From positions 15,969,819 through 16,033,818 of the forward strand of contig NC_084924.1 of the NCBI RefSeq assembly GCF_958298935.1: a stretch of 64,000 nucleotides of DNA, in the 5' to 3' direction. Positions 21,009-32,580 of this stretch are shown here, one piece after another; position 1 is the stretch's first letter, and the number at the start of each line of letters is the position of its first letter. Origin of the DNA: Phragmites australis. Lineage: Eukaryota; Streptophyta; Magnoliopsida; Poales; Poaceae. The position numbers were made by a program, and so were the translations under genes. The notes below the pieces were generated by a model, which made no database searches, was not told the origin of the DNA, and was given only the letters and a program-made list of their open reading frames with translations.

Positions 21009-21863
21009 GACAGGATTTCCACCCGCGACGAGAATCCCTTGAGCATAGTCTTACGGAGGAATCTGTTGACCATCTCCTTCAATCCTGTCTTGGAGGTAAT
21101 GCTCTATTCTTCAATATCCATCGAGTTGGTGATAGAATTTTCAGGTTCTCTATTTCATCAAAGCAAGTGGGGATTTTCATCTTTCATCAACAATGGTACG
21201 AGTGTGACAACTTCCAGGTTTTCTTTCACCTTTGGCGTGAGGGAGGTGGCCGTTGGGCCAAAGAATCCTCGGATTGGCAACGTGAGCAACAATCTGAATG
21301 GACTGAAGTTACAAGGAAGAAGTCAAATAAAAAAATATCTTACGCAAATGTGGTCAGAAGGAAGCTGTCTGGTGATCGCCATGGTTTATCTGCACTCTCG
21401 GCCAATGAAGGTACGCCCAAATCCAAGATTCTTACAGGGGCAAATGCAATTTTTCTAGCCCCTCGTTCTGGGAATCTTCAATCTGCCCATGTTGGTGATG
21501 AACCTCCCTTCAATGCTCACAATGCTTCTAACAATCTCAAGGTTTCTCTTCCTCAACGCACATCTGCCTTCGATCGCTTGATGTTTCCTTGAAAATCTGT
21601 GTTTGATAGATTGAATCAGCCTGAGGGCAACAATGAGGAGGTTGCTAATCAGAATGCCCCAAATCTTGGGATAACTGACCTCAATCTCCCTGTGGAGGAA
21701 GAAGAACATGAACATCCTAAAGCTGATGCTGCAGATGTTGAGGAAGAAATTGTTGAAGATAACCCTGACTAGCCTGAACTTTCTCCACCACTAAATGTTG
21801 CTCAAATCAGCCTCTCTCTCAATTATGTTCCTCAACATCTGCAGGGAGCTTTGTTCACTTTCT

Positions 21864-21930
<67 letters not shown>

Positions 21931-23012
21931 AAACTCTCTGGGCTCTATCTCTTCAGGGAGCTTTGTTCACTTTGTTCCTAACCTCAACCTTGACCTTGCT
22001 CCAGAAGTTGTCCTTGGATTGGCAGCTCATGTTCCTAACCCAGAACCAGATGTCTTTCTACCACATGAAATTCAGCATAATGAGCTAATGGGTGGTCCTG
22101 TTGTGGATTTAAATGTCCAAGTGCCAGAAGCCAATCCCCAATGAACTAGGACAACAGAATAATGTGGAGTTTTTTTTTTTGCCTAGGGTGATGGCATGAA
22201 CCTGCAGATTGTCTTTATGCGCCATTTGAGAGATCAAGTAGCTGACCTTGTTTTTTAGCCTTTTTGGCAACAAGACAAGTGGTCAACTACCCCTAAGACA
22301 TGCAGAAGCTCACAACCTGTGGACCAAATATTTTAGCCCCTTGAGTGCTCATGTTACTGTGTCCATCGTATCACCTGGGCTGCCTTCTTCACAAAATTGT
22401 TCCTCTCATCAACACATTTTGAATGGGCAAAAACAATTTTAAGCTCGAAAGCCTGGCAAATCATAGCTCCTCAGACTGAAGAAACTACACCTTTGCAGTT
22501 CCTCCTCCCTCTGAATGTCCCAAAAATGTTAAGCTGGCCTGCACTCAGGAGCTCAACAAAGAGAAAGAAATGGAGGTTGATCTTGAGAAGGACTCTCCGT
22601 CAAATACTTCTACACCTAGACTCCCAGGAAGCTTATGACAGGTGATAGCTCACTCCCAGTGGTGGACACTGAAGTCAAGAGAAGTCTAAGAAACAAAGAA
22701 AAATGGTGGCTACAAGAGTAACATATCTAAGGACAAGCAATGTCTAGCTTGTAATGCCAAACCACCTGTCATCCCTAGCAAAATCATCAAAAACCTAGGG
22801 CAATCCTTTTGTCTGATGAGGCATGAGAGATGCTCTCAGACTCAAACTTGGCAGCAAATCATACTTTGAAGAAGGTGGTGAGCCAAGAGAAAGCCCAAGT
22901 CACGCAAAAAGCTGCCAAACCCAAGACAAACAGTAAGCCCAATAATGATGAAAAGCCCAACAAGAAGGCCGAGAAGTGTCTGTCCAGAGAAGATTGGGAA
23001 GCTCAGCTGTGA
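21009..23012 (+). pseudogene. LINE ORF1 (decayed)
   Basis: The N-terminal part reads ESLEHSLTEESVDHLLQSCL and then VGDRIFRFSISSKQVGIFIF (about 21030-21190), typical of plant LINE ORF1. It is open to a TGA at 21590. The middle is acidic and repeat-bearing. The C-terminal part includes HFEWAKTILSSKAWQI, then QCLACNAKPPVIPSKIIKNL with paired Cys, and a Lys-rich end closing at TGA 23010-23012. The protein should bind RNA, but stops and frameshifts break it at several points. Confidence 0.75.
21867..21928 (+). repeat. (CT)31 microsatellite inside LINE ORF1
   Basis: 62 bases of pure CT. The flanks repeat each other ('cagggagctttgttcacttt' at about 21843 and 21955), so the array arose with or within a short local duplication. 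Confidence 0.98.
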
Positions 23013-23274
23013 CATGCTACTTCGGCTCTTTTTGGAAGTTAATAGATTTGAGTTGCTATCTTTTAATTCCACTAGATGGAGATGTAACTTGTGATGAACT
23101 CACTGTTTTCTGGAACTACTCTCTCTGGATGTCTATCTGCCAGCTTCATTATCATATCCACTTCTTTTATTGTATGATATGGATGTCTTCTCTTAAGCTT
23201 ATGGGTACACATCAAAATATTATTTGGGTGAATTAGACTTTTTTTACTCATATCTTATGGCTACACATCAAAAC

Positions 23275-23940
23275 ATTATTTTTGGCGAATGGAAAATCTT
23301 ATATAGGAATATTAGAGGGGTTAATGTAGAAAAGAATTGGGATGCAGTTAGAAGTAAAATCATTGAGTCAGGTTGTAATATTCTATGTTTACAAGAGACT
23401 AAAAGATCCACTTTTGACAGCAGCTATATCAAAAAAATTTGCCCCCCACAATTTGATGGTTTTGAATTTTTACCCTCTAATGGTGCATCTAGTAGGATCC
23501 TCAAAGCCTGGAAAAGTAAAAAATTCACAGGTCACCTTGCCTTTCATAATGACTTCTCATTCTTTATGGATTTTCTTTCAGTCGCCTCTGGGGCCATGTG
23601 GGTTCTAACCAATGTATATGGCCCATGCACACCAGATAGCAAACTCGTTTTTATTGAATGGCTAAAAGGGATTGAAATGGCTGATGAGGTTGACTGGCTA
23701 TAATTTTAGGGGATTTCAATCTAATTCGTTCTCCCTTTGACAGAAACAAACTTGGAGCAGATGTCAATGAGATGAGGGCAGATCCAATGAGATGTTCATG
23801 TTTAATGAAGCCATTAGCAAGCTGAGATTAGTAGAACTACCTCTAAAGGGCAGATCCAATGAGATGTTCATGTTTAATGAAGCCATTAGCAAGCTGAGAT
23901 TAGTAGAACTACCTCTAAAGGGCAGATCCTTTACTTGATC
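23275..23940 (+). pseudogene. LINE apurinic-type endonuclease domain
   Basis: The frame shows WKILYRNIRGVNVEKNWDA and CNILCLQETKRSTFD, the EEP-family start and the catalytic Glu motif (QET). Later it shows VLTNVYGPC and LGDFNLIRSPFDRNK, with the Asp and Asn of the GDFN motif. A stop separates the two halves at about 23701. A perfect 72-base tandem duplication lies at 23776-23919. The domain ends at GRSFT at about 23935, where sequence up to the RT is missing. Confidence 0.88.
23776..23919 (+). repeat. Perfect 72-bp tandem duplication
   Basis: 23776-23847 and 23848-23919 are identical. The unit is 24 codons long and keeps the endonuclease frame. Being identical inside an otherwise decayed LINE, it appears much younger than the element. 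Confidence 0.97.
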
Positions 23941-23989
23941 AAATAAACAGCACAATTCATGTAGACGGAGAGTCCTTGATCAAATAACC

Positions 23990-25569
23990 AGTCTGATTTT
24001 ACTAAAGAAGAAATTGACAAAGTAGTTGCAAACCTCCCATCATACAAATCGCCAGGACCATATGGTTTTTACAAAGTTTTCTTAAAGAAATGATAGCCAA
24101 TCATTGCTTAGGACTTCTACGATTTATGTCACACATTATGTGATGTAAATGTCTCCCAGAGCATCAATGGTTTATATATCACCCTAGTTCCTAAGATGGA
24201 TGCTCCAATCTTGGTGGGTGATTTCAGATCTATCTCACTGCTTAACTGCACCATCAAAATCATAACCAAAATATTGCAGAAAGACTACAACAGGTCACTT
24301 TACTCCTTGTGCACCAAAACAAATATGGATTCATAATAAAGAGAACTATTTAGGATTGTCTTGCTTGGTCCATTGAATATTTGCACATCTGTCGCAGGAC
24401 AAAAAGGGAATTTATTATCCTTAAACTGGACTTTGCAAAAGCATTTTATATCATTGAACATCAAGTTATCCTAGCTATTCTTCAACACAAATGTTTTGGG
24501 CACAAGTGGCTTCAATGGATTCAATCAATTATGAATGATGGTACTTCACCTATTCTTCTTAACGGTGTCTCAGGGAATGTATGTCATTGTTGCAGATGTG
24601 TCACAAAAGGAGATCCATTATCCCCTCTTCTATTTGTGCTTGCTGTAGACCTACTCCAAACAATGCTTAACAAAGCCAAGGATCAAGGACTCTTATCACT
24701 GCCCATACCAAGAGCTAGGAATGACTTTCCAAACATTCAACATGCATATGGCACCTTAGTGATCATGGAAGTCCGCCCAAGATAGCTCTTTATTCTAAAG
24801 GCCCTATTAAACACTTTTGCTAATTCTACAGGTCTGAAGGATAATTATAACAAACCGTGCATGTCTCGCAGCAATGTAGATTCAACAAGAATGAATCTGC
24901 TCTCCAATACTTTCAGTTGCAGAATGGACTCTATGCCGTTTACCTACCTTGGTCTTCCCCTTGGGCTCACAAAACCAAAATTTGATGACTTCATCCCTTT
25001 GGTTTAGAGAATTGAAAGACAGCCGGTTAGTTGCTCCTCCTTTCTTACACAAGGTGGTAAGCTAGTGGTTAATTCCTTTTTGTCTTTGTTGCCCACCTTT
25101 TACATGTGCACAGTCAAATTGCCTTCAACTGTGATCAAGCAAATAAGCAACCACTTGCAAGTTGGAATATGGTTTACATGCCTAAAAGTGAAGGAGGACT
25201 TGGTATAATCAAGCTTAGTGTACAAAATGAGATTCTTCTTCTGAAAAATTTAGATAAACTCTTCAACCATCAAGACCTCCCTTGAGTTAGACTGGTTTGG
25301 GATAACTATTATACAAATGGAAAACTTCCAGGTATGAGCAAAAAGGGATCTTTTTGGTGGAAAAGCATTACTCATCTTCTGGATACTTCCAAAGGACTTG
25401 CTGTTGCACAGATAGGAGATGGGAGCATAATTCATTTCTGGCAGGACATATGGGGAGGATTGCTCCTGCTACAATCATTCCCTGAGCTCTGCTCCTTCAC
25501 TAAGATAAAAAAACATTTCCCTAAATTTAGCTCTAAGCAGGCATAATTTGCATGATTTATTTCACCTAC
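23990..25569 (+). pseudogene. LINE reverse transcriptase and start of the zinc region
   Basis: FTKEEIDKVVANLPSYKSPG opens the RT. FRSISLLNCTIKIITKILQ, then FIILKLDFAKAFYIIEHQVI (motif A with Asp) and KGDPLSPLLFVLAVDLLQ follow. The catalytic YADD box is destroyed: the sequence reads NIQHAYGTLVIM where VQYADDTLLIM is expected. Frame breaks continue to about 25560. The zinc-region start is recognisable in GSFWWKSITHLLDTSKGLA and FWQDIWGG. Confidence 0.88.
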
Positions 25570-26101
25570 TAATGAGGACATTATTCCTTCGGATATGTGA
25601 AACACTACTCCTCAAGAGATACAAAAACTAATTACAAGACTACGTGCGTGATAATTAAAACATCAGGTGAACTTGTTCCTCGTTGCTCATACTTTCTTGG
25701 ACACCTCTTTCCATAGCTACACAACCCTAGGTTTACCTCCTCACATCCCCTATATATATACAGTAGTCATCGTAGTTTAGGCTTAGATTTTGCTTAGATT
25801 ATTCTGTTTTTAGATAATTTTGGTTCTTGTTCAGTTTGTAGAACCCCAACTCAAATACTTCATTAGTAATTAGCAATATTCTGATTGCATCTACCTGTTC
25901 TTTCTTATGTTCTCGATTCTCTTGTAGGAAAAGCTTTCTTGGTGAGGTCAACCGTGTCTTGGCATGGTTGATAACCACAGAGTAGTGATTGCGAGGGTTC
26001 TCGGTCTGTTCTGATCGGAGCATTTGGATCATCAACGTCGGAACTCCACCAATCGACTTATTATAGTACCTTCGGAAGATCGGGTATACTCTCACCCATC
26101 A
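25570..26101 (+). repeat. 5' LTR of the CRM-like element, with 430-bp deletion
   Basis: Matches the 3' LTR on both sides of a gap: ACTTTCTTGG at 25691-25700 joins directly to ACACCTCTTT. In the 3' LTR 430 bases (31007-31436) lie between these two points. The LTR start is read as TAATGAGG, a TG-to-TA change relative to TGATGAG in the other LTR. Confidence 0.85.
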
Positions 26102-26708
26102 TTACTCTCACCAATCATATTTTTATTACCCTTATACCCCTGCTCTCCAGGAAAATTTTGTGACCCACTCACCTCACTGGACCCAGAAAAGGTAGTAGAA
26201 GAGTTTTGAGTTTGTGCCACATTCATAAAAAAAGAGAGAGATAAAAGAAAGAAAAAAGCAAAGAGTGCCAAAGAAGTAGCAAAAAAATCAAAAAAAAAAG
26301 AGGAAGAAGAAAGAAAATTCAGTTTGCATTGCGCATTTAATTTGTTCAATTGTGCTTGTATCTATCCTATCTTTTCAGCTTGCTTGGGTTAGTTCTAAGA
26401 ACACGTACGAGCTAGCAACAATGATGAGTACCGTGGATTTTTATTCATCTTTCCTAATCTAATTTCATTTATTGTTATTCTTTACTACTAAATATTGCCT
26501 GTCCAAGCTCCACCTTCTCTCGATTAGAACTATTCTCCCCTTACAACCGCCTCACTCGCACCCGATAAGGTGTCACGAACCAGACACCGATTGTGCCACC
26601 TGTTGTTATTGCTAAGAGCACTTCCAAGAGTGTGGTAAGATGCTTGAGAGTGTGTGATCCCACATCCACTACCTAGTAGTTGATAGGGATATTTGTTGTC
26701 TCTTGTTT

Positions 26709-27900
26709 GCTACTAAGTATGGCAGGTGAAGCATCAGATGCGCAAGAAGAACTCTCGATGGTGTTGGATGAGCACCGCCAAACTATCAATGATGGAATGT
26801 ATAAGAACCTTGCGGAAACAAATAATATATTGCAGTGACTCAATGATAATATTGTAATGCTCAATGCACGTTTTGATAGGTTGACCAATCAGGCACCAAA
26901 CAACATGCATGTGGATCCTCATTGTGCATCCCATGAACATGAGGAGTCCATCACGGATGATGAAATTTTGAGGTAAGAACACGACGCCTTTGATGCATGA
27001 CAAAGGAACCGATTGAACTTCAACCGTCAAGATATGAGAGGTAATCATTTTTAGCAACATACTACACGTGTTAATGATGATCTATTTGCTAAAGTTAAGT
27101 TTACCACACCATCTTTTACAGATGTTTATGGTGCTGAAATGTATTTAGATTGGGAGATGATGGTAGAACAAAAATTTAATTCTCACTTAGTTCCTGAAGT
27201 GCATAGAGTTAGACAAGTCACTAGTGAATGCAAAGATTTTGAAATTACCTTGTGGAAAAGGGTATGCAACGATGTGTTAGCACCTACAACATGAGATGCT
27301 TTGAAGATTTCTATGTATAATAGATTTGTTCCACCTTTTTTAAATGTGATTTGCATAAGAAATTGAAGTACCTAAACCAAGGTAATAGATCTGTAGAAGA
27401 ATATTATTAGGAGCTACAAATTAGTATGCTGCGTTGTGATATTATTGATTACAAAGAATATGATAATGTTCCTTGATTGTTCCAACTTGTATGTTTGGCA
27501 GAAAAAGAATTGCAAGGACGACAACAGAGGCTAAGGAACAATTTTGGAAGCACGACTACACCAAGATCAACTCTGGGACAAGTCAAAACAACCCCACCTT
27601 CCGCTACACGATTTGCTGCCCCTTTCTCGAGTAGGGCACGTTCAGCAACACCTCTGACACCATCACAAGCACCCAAGGTAAGCAAATCTACTAGTGTGCA
27701 GGCTCCAACCAAGAGCTCTTATTCGGTTGCTTCTACGGGCTGTACAACAGGGATTGTATGCCACCGTTGAAACGGAATATGTCATATCATAAAGGATTTC
27801 CTAAGTCAGCGAGCGTACATTGCAATAGAAGACAGTGGCTATGTAAGTACTAGTGATGTCGATGATGATTAGTCTCTTGCAGCTAACCATGCAAGTGATG
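26709..27900 (+). pseudogene. CRM-like gag (decayed)
   Basis: Readings such as YLDWEMMVEQKFNSHLVPE, NDVLAPTT and RSVEEYY are the usual plant gypsy gag segments, followed by a Ser/Thr/Pro-rich stretch. The knuckle is reduced to CTTGIVCHR...ICHIIKD, with the second half damaged by a stop. At least four frame breaks are present. Confidence 0.8.
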
Positions 27901-28043
27901 AGGACGAACAAGAGATGAATAGCGATCATGGGGAAGAATTGAGGGCCACTGCTATGGAGGATTATATGACCCTCATTGTGCAGCGAGTGTTAAGCACTCA
28001 AATGGAGAAAGCGGGACAGATAAAATGCCACAATTTATTTTAG

Positions 28044-28307
28044 ATGTTCCTCATAGTCAAGGATTGCCATGTTCGTGTCATTATTGATGGAGGGAGTTGT
28101 AACAATTTGGTAAGTTCAAATTTGATCAAGAAGCTTGCCTTATTGACAAGAACATATCCTCATCCATACCACATTCAGTGGTTCAACAACAGTGGTAAGA
28201 TGAAGGTAATACAAACAGTTAGGGTGTATTTTTTAATCGGTTCATATCATGATTGTGCTAATTTTGATGTAGTGCACATTCAAGCATTCTCACTTTTGTT
28301 AGGTTAA
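28044..28307 (+). pseudogene. CRM-like protease
   Basis: An 88-codon open stretch contains CHVRVIIDGGSCNNLVSSNL, with the D-G-G active-site motif of plant gypsy proteases, and ends FDVVHIQAFSLLLG as usual. It is cut off by a stop at 28305. The core looks intact. Confidence 0.88.
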
Positions 28308-28789
28308 CCATAGGAGTTTGATACTAATGTCACACATCAAGATAGAAGTAATAAGTAAACTCATGCATAAAGAAAAAAATAATTTTTCTACCTTTAACCC
28401 CTGCTAAAATTGTAAAATATGAAAAAAAGATAGCTAAAAATAAGAGAAAAGAGCGTGAGCATGAATATGAAAATCAACAAGTAGCAAAACATATTTTTCC
28501 ACAAAAAAGGAGAAAACAACGACAACTTCTAAATCTGATAGAATTAAATTGAAAGGATGTGTTATACTTGTCATTAAGTATGATCTTGTTGAAGTTTATA
28601 ATAATGAACTTCCATGTTATGCATTGATATGCAAAGATACCTTAGTTTAACTTGAGGATATATCTAGCTTTTTGTTTCCTACTGTTGCTAACCTTTTGCA
28701 AGAGTTGTGGATGTATGTCTAGCTGAGGTACCGCGGGATTACCACCTATTCAAGGGATAGAACATCAAATTGATTAGATTCCAAGAACA

Positions 28790-29280
28790 ACCTTACTAAA
28801 CTGTGCTGCATATAGGACTAACCCGGAGGAGACTAAGGAAATTTAGCGACAAGTTCAAGACCTTTTGGATCATGAGTACGTACGAGAAAATCTTAGTCCT
28901 TGTGATGTTCTCGTTCTTTTGGTTCCTAAGAAAGACGGTAGTTGGCGTATGTGTATTGATTGCAAAGCCATCAATAATATTACAATGAAATATCAGCATT
29001 CTATCCTTAGGCTAGATAACATGCTTGATGAGTTGAGTGGTTCTATAATTTTCACTAAAATTAACTTGCAAAGTAGCTACCACCAGATTAGAATGAAGCT
29101 TAGTGACGAATGGAAAATTGCATTTAAAACCATTGGACGAGCTGAAAAAGAAGGGAGTGGCTTTCAAATGAGGACCTATACAAGAAAAATCATTCAAGTT
29201 GTTGAAAGAGAAGCTCACCCACGCCCCATTTCTCCAACTCCTAGATTTTGGTAAGAATTTTGAGCTAGAATGTGATGCTA
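28790..29280 (+). pseudogene. CRM-like reverse transcriptase lacking its catalytic core
   Basis: The start is well kept: LLDHEYVRENLSPCDVLVLL, PKKDGSWRMCIDC, SIIFTKINLQSSYHQIRM. At about 29130 the reading jumps to [11 protein letters not shown]...[14 protein letters not shown], corresponding to the start of the RNase H connection. The stretch with motif B and the catalytic YVDD/YFDD box is missing. Motif A reads TKINL where TKIDL is usual, so its Asp is also lost. Confidence 0.88.
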
Positions 29281-29560
29281 GCGGGATTGAAATTGAAAGT
29301 GTGCTAATTTAATAAGGTAAACCTATTGCTTATTTCAGCGAGAAATTAAGTGGGCTAAGTCTAAACTATTCTACTTATGATAAAGAACTATATGCTTTAG
29401 TTCGTGTGCTTGAAACTTGGCAACATTATATATGGCCCGAATTTGTTATACATTATGGTCATGAATCATTGAAATATATTAGGAGTCAAGCTAAACTAAA
29501 TAAATAACATGCTAAATGGGTAGAATTTATTGAGTCATTTCCATATGTAATAAATTATAT
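29281..29560 (+). pseudogene. CRM-like RNase H
   Basis: [18 protein letters not shown] shows the conserved DAS motif at about 29260-29300. [20 protein letters not shown] and [17 protein letters not shown] follow, then HAKWVEFIESFPYVI, all typical of plant gypsy RNase H. Two in-frame stops are present. Confidence 0.88.
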
Positions 29561-31100
29561 GAAAGGTAAGGAAAATGTGATTGTTGATGCGCTTGCTAGC
29601 CGTTATACCATGTTATCTCAACTTGATCATAAGATTTTTGATTTAGGGACCATTAATAATTTATATGATACTGATTTAGAATTTAAAGAATTGCTTGAAT
29701 ATTGTAAAGAAGGGAAAACATGGAATAAATATGAGTTGAATGATGGTTTGCTCTATCATGCTAACAAGTTATGCATTCCAGCTAGCTCTGTTCGTCTTTT
29801 GTTGTTGCAGGAGGTGCATAGAGGAGGTTTGATGGTATATTTTGGAGTAAAGAAGACTGAAGATATACTGGTCGTCCACTTCTTTTGGCCAAAGATGAGA
29901 CACGATGTCATGTGCTACGTGTCACGTTGGACTATTTGCAATAAAGCTAAGTCCCGCTTAAATTCAAATGGTCTTTTGTATACCTTGGAAGGATATTTCT
30001 ATGAATTTTGTTTTAGGGTTGCCTAGTACAAAGAGGGGGAGAAATAGCATATTTGTAGTTATGGATCATATTTCTAAAATGACATATTTTATACCTTGTC
30101 ACAAGAGTGATGATTCTACAAACATAGCTGATTTGGTTTTTAGGGAAATCATTTGCCTAGATGGAGTGCTAAATACTGTTATCTCAAATCGTGATACAAA
30201 GCTTTTTAGTCACTTTTGGAGATCATTTTGGAACAAATTGGAGATGAAGCTACTATTTCTACTACGTGTCATCCCTAAACAGATGGACAAACAGAGGTTG
30301 TTAATCGCACATTATCCACCATGTTGTGGACTGTTTAAAGAAAAATTTAAAGATGTGGGAAGAGTGTTTACCGCATATTGAATTTACTTATAATAGGTCG
30401 GTATACTCCACCACTAAGGTAAACCCGTTTTAGGTAGTGTATGGACTTAATCCCGATGCTCCTATTGATTTACTACCTTTGTCTACTTCCGAAAAACTTA
30501 GTTTGGATGCTAAGAAGTATGTTGAATTTATTCTTAAGTTGCATGAAATAACTAAAGAGAATATAGAGCACATGACTGAAAAATATAGGTCTGCTGGAAG
30601 TAAAGGTAGGAAAATAATAAAATTTGAACCAGGTGATTTACTTTGGTTGCATTTAATAAATGATAGGTTTCCAGAATGAAGAAAATCAAAGTTGATGCTT
30701 AGAGCTGATGGTCCATTTAAGATAATTGAGAAAATAAATGATAATGCCTACAAATTGGACCTACTTTCAGATTTTGGGGTTAATCCTTCATTTAACATTT
30801 TAGATTTTAAGCCATACTTGGGAGAAGAAGATATGCTTGAATCGAGGATGACTCCAATTCAAGAGGGGGAAGATGATGAGAACATCATTCATTCGGATAC
30901 GTGCAATACTACTCCTCAAAAGATATAATGACCAATTACAAGAGCATGTGTGCGACAATTAAACCTCACCAGGTGAACTCATTCCTCGTTGTTCATACTT
31001 TCTTGGATGGACTGCTACTAAATTCTTGTGATATTTTGTTGCTTAGGAATATGGGAGAAGCATCACAAGCTCACCTGGACATCATCCTTCAAAGGCAAAG
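29561..31100 (+). pseudogene. CRM-like integrase and C-terminal domain, running into the 3' LTR
   Basis: The zinc region GGLMVYFGVKKTEDILVVHF (with HH replaced) and MRHDVMCYVSRWTICNKAK lead to LPSTKRGRNSIFVVMDHISK, then NTVISNRDTKLFSHFW. EPGDLLWLHLINDRFPE, FKIIEKINDNAYKLDL and LDFKPYLGEEDMLESR follow. After the polypurine tract the reading continues in the LTR with HQVNSFLVVHTFLDGLLL and ILLLRNMGEASQ. Several stops and one large frame change make it non-functional. Confidence 0.88.
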
Positions 31101-31841
31101 TCTACTTGAGTTGAGCTCTAGTCGGACTTTAAAGTCTACTCGAGTCGAGGTCTAGTCGAACTCCAAAGTCTACTCGAGTCGAGTTCTAGTCAGACTCCAA
31201 AGTCTACTTGGAGTCACAGGACATCATGTCAATAAAACATGCATAACTTTTGCATACGGAGTCCAATTAAGATGGTTGGACTTGCTAGAAAGCTTATGAT
31301 GAGTCCTTTCCAATGGATCTGGTCTCACCCTTAGACTCGTTAGGAATTAATCAGAGTCATTGAAATAATATGTTGCATCACTGTTGTGGCTTTGTCGAGT
31401 CTTGTAAGCATGTCGGGGTCAAAGTCCAATTTGTGTACACCTCTTTCCATCGATGCACATCCCTAGGTTGACCTCCTCATGTCCCCCCATATATATACAG
31501 TAGTCATCATAGTTTATGCTCGGGTTTTGCTTAAAAATGTCTGTTTTAGACAGTTTCGCCACTTGTTCGGTTTGTAAAACCCTAACTCGAGTACTTCATT
31601 GGTAATTAGCAATATTCATATTGCATATGCTTGTTATTGCTTGTGTTCTCAATTTGCTTGCACGAAAAGCCTTTTTGGTAAGGTCAATCGCGTATTGGAA
31701 CAGTTGATAACCATGGAGTAGTGGTGTTGTGGTTGTGAGAGTTCTCGATCTGTTCTGGTCGAAGCCTTTGGATCATCAATGTCAAAACTCCACCGATCGA
31801 CTTATCATATTAACTTCAGAAGATCAGGCATGCTCCCATCA
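30874..31841 (+). repeat. 3' LTR of the CRM-like element
   Basis: Starts TGATGAGAAC immediately after the polypurine tract and ends CCCATCA before the LINE duplication TCTAC. It contains a 34-bp tandem array (31097-31215) and the tail of the pol reading frame. Confidence 0.85.
31097..31215 (+). repeat. 34-bp tandem repeat in the 3' LTR (about 3.5 copies)
   Basis: Units start at 31097, 31131, 31165 and 31199, each beginning AAAGTCTACT. Spacing is exactly 34 bases. The array lies in the part of the LTR deleted from the 5' copy. Confidence 0.95.
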
Positions 31842-32580
31842 TCTACCTCTTTCAACCCAAGCCTATTGTTAGTTCCAAACCCTGCAAAGCAATATCGACA
31901 CTTGGAAATACATATGGGGCAATACTCACTTTTCCTCAAAAAAAAAAGGCCTATAAAATTCTAATGGGCTACACACCAATTCATCCTGCATTTAGATGGA
32001 TTTGGATATCCTCTTGCTAGAAAAGTCATAAAGTATTTTTTTTGTTGCTTCTCAAAGATAGGTTGAACTCGAGAGGTATGTTGCGAAGAAGAAAAATGAT
32101 CTTGGATGACTACAATTGTGAACTCTGCATTTGGCAGAGAGAAGAGGCAACTACTCACATGTTCCTGAGGTGTAAATTCACAAGAGCATGTTGGTCTTCA
32201 ATTGGCATTCCCCTACCACATCAAATTCAACTCGGGAGAATTTGGCCTTACATAAAAAAGAAAATTACACCTTTTTTAATGGAGATAATTATCCTGCTGT
32301 GCTGGAGCATCTGGACTCTTCGAAATGATTGACTTTTCACGATCATTGATCCTTCAATTGAGAGATGCAAGACCAAATTCCTGCATGAGTTAAGTTTGGT
32401 AACTCATAGGGCCAAAAGAAAGTATCTTGTACAACTCTCCCAATGGATAGACTCCATATTGTATTTTCTTGACTTCATTTTGTTTTTTACCCTCCCTAAT
32501 TCTCCTGACTTGCATTTTCTCTCTTTTATATAAATATATATAACGTATAGGGACTCAGTCCCTCCAATTTTCCCAAAAAA
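31842..32580 (+). pseudogene. LINE 3' part: zinc-binding reverse-transcriptase region, 3'UTR and A-tail
   Basis: This continues the LINE after the gypsy insertion with TWKYIWGN- and YTPIHPAFRWIW-type readings. The zf-RVT motif LLKDRLNSRGMLRRRKMILD follows, with CELC...HMFLRC (about 32045-32180). The frame closes at about 32330. The rest is 3'UTR, ending GGGACTCAGTCCCTCC...CCCAAAAAA. Confidence 0.85.

Larger units (their letters stand above)
25570..31841 (+). mobile_element. Ty3/gypsy chromovirus, CRM-like, nested in the LINE
   Basis: Direct repeats 25570-26101 and 30874-31841 flank gag, protease, RT, RNase H and integrase on the plus strand. The flanking LINE bases CCTAC (25565-25569) and TCTAC (31842-31846) fit a 5-bp duplication with one mismatch. 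Removing the element rejoins the LINE reading (…LHDLFHL + PLSTQAY…). The polypurine tract AAGAGGGGGAAGA (30861-30873) and the LTR lie within the pol reading frame, as known for CRM elements. RT lacks its catalytic core. Confidence 0.9.
21009..32580 (+). mobile_element. L1-type LINE, split by a gypsy insertion and heavily decayed
   Basis: LINE sequence is present at about 21009-25569 and 31842-32580. The order is ORF1, endonuclease, RT, the RT-associated zinc region and a short A-rich tail (CCCAAAAAA at about 32572-32580). The two parts join in one reading frame when the gypsy element at 25570-31841 is left out. No 5' boundary or target-site duplication of the LINE itself could be fixed. Confidence 0.85.

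Noticed and set aside
31097..31215. CRISPR-like array
   Set aside because: Units are directly adjacent with no variable spacers, and the context is a plant LTR.
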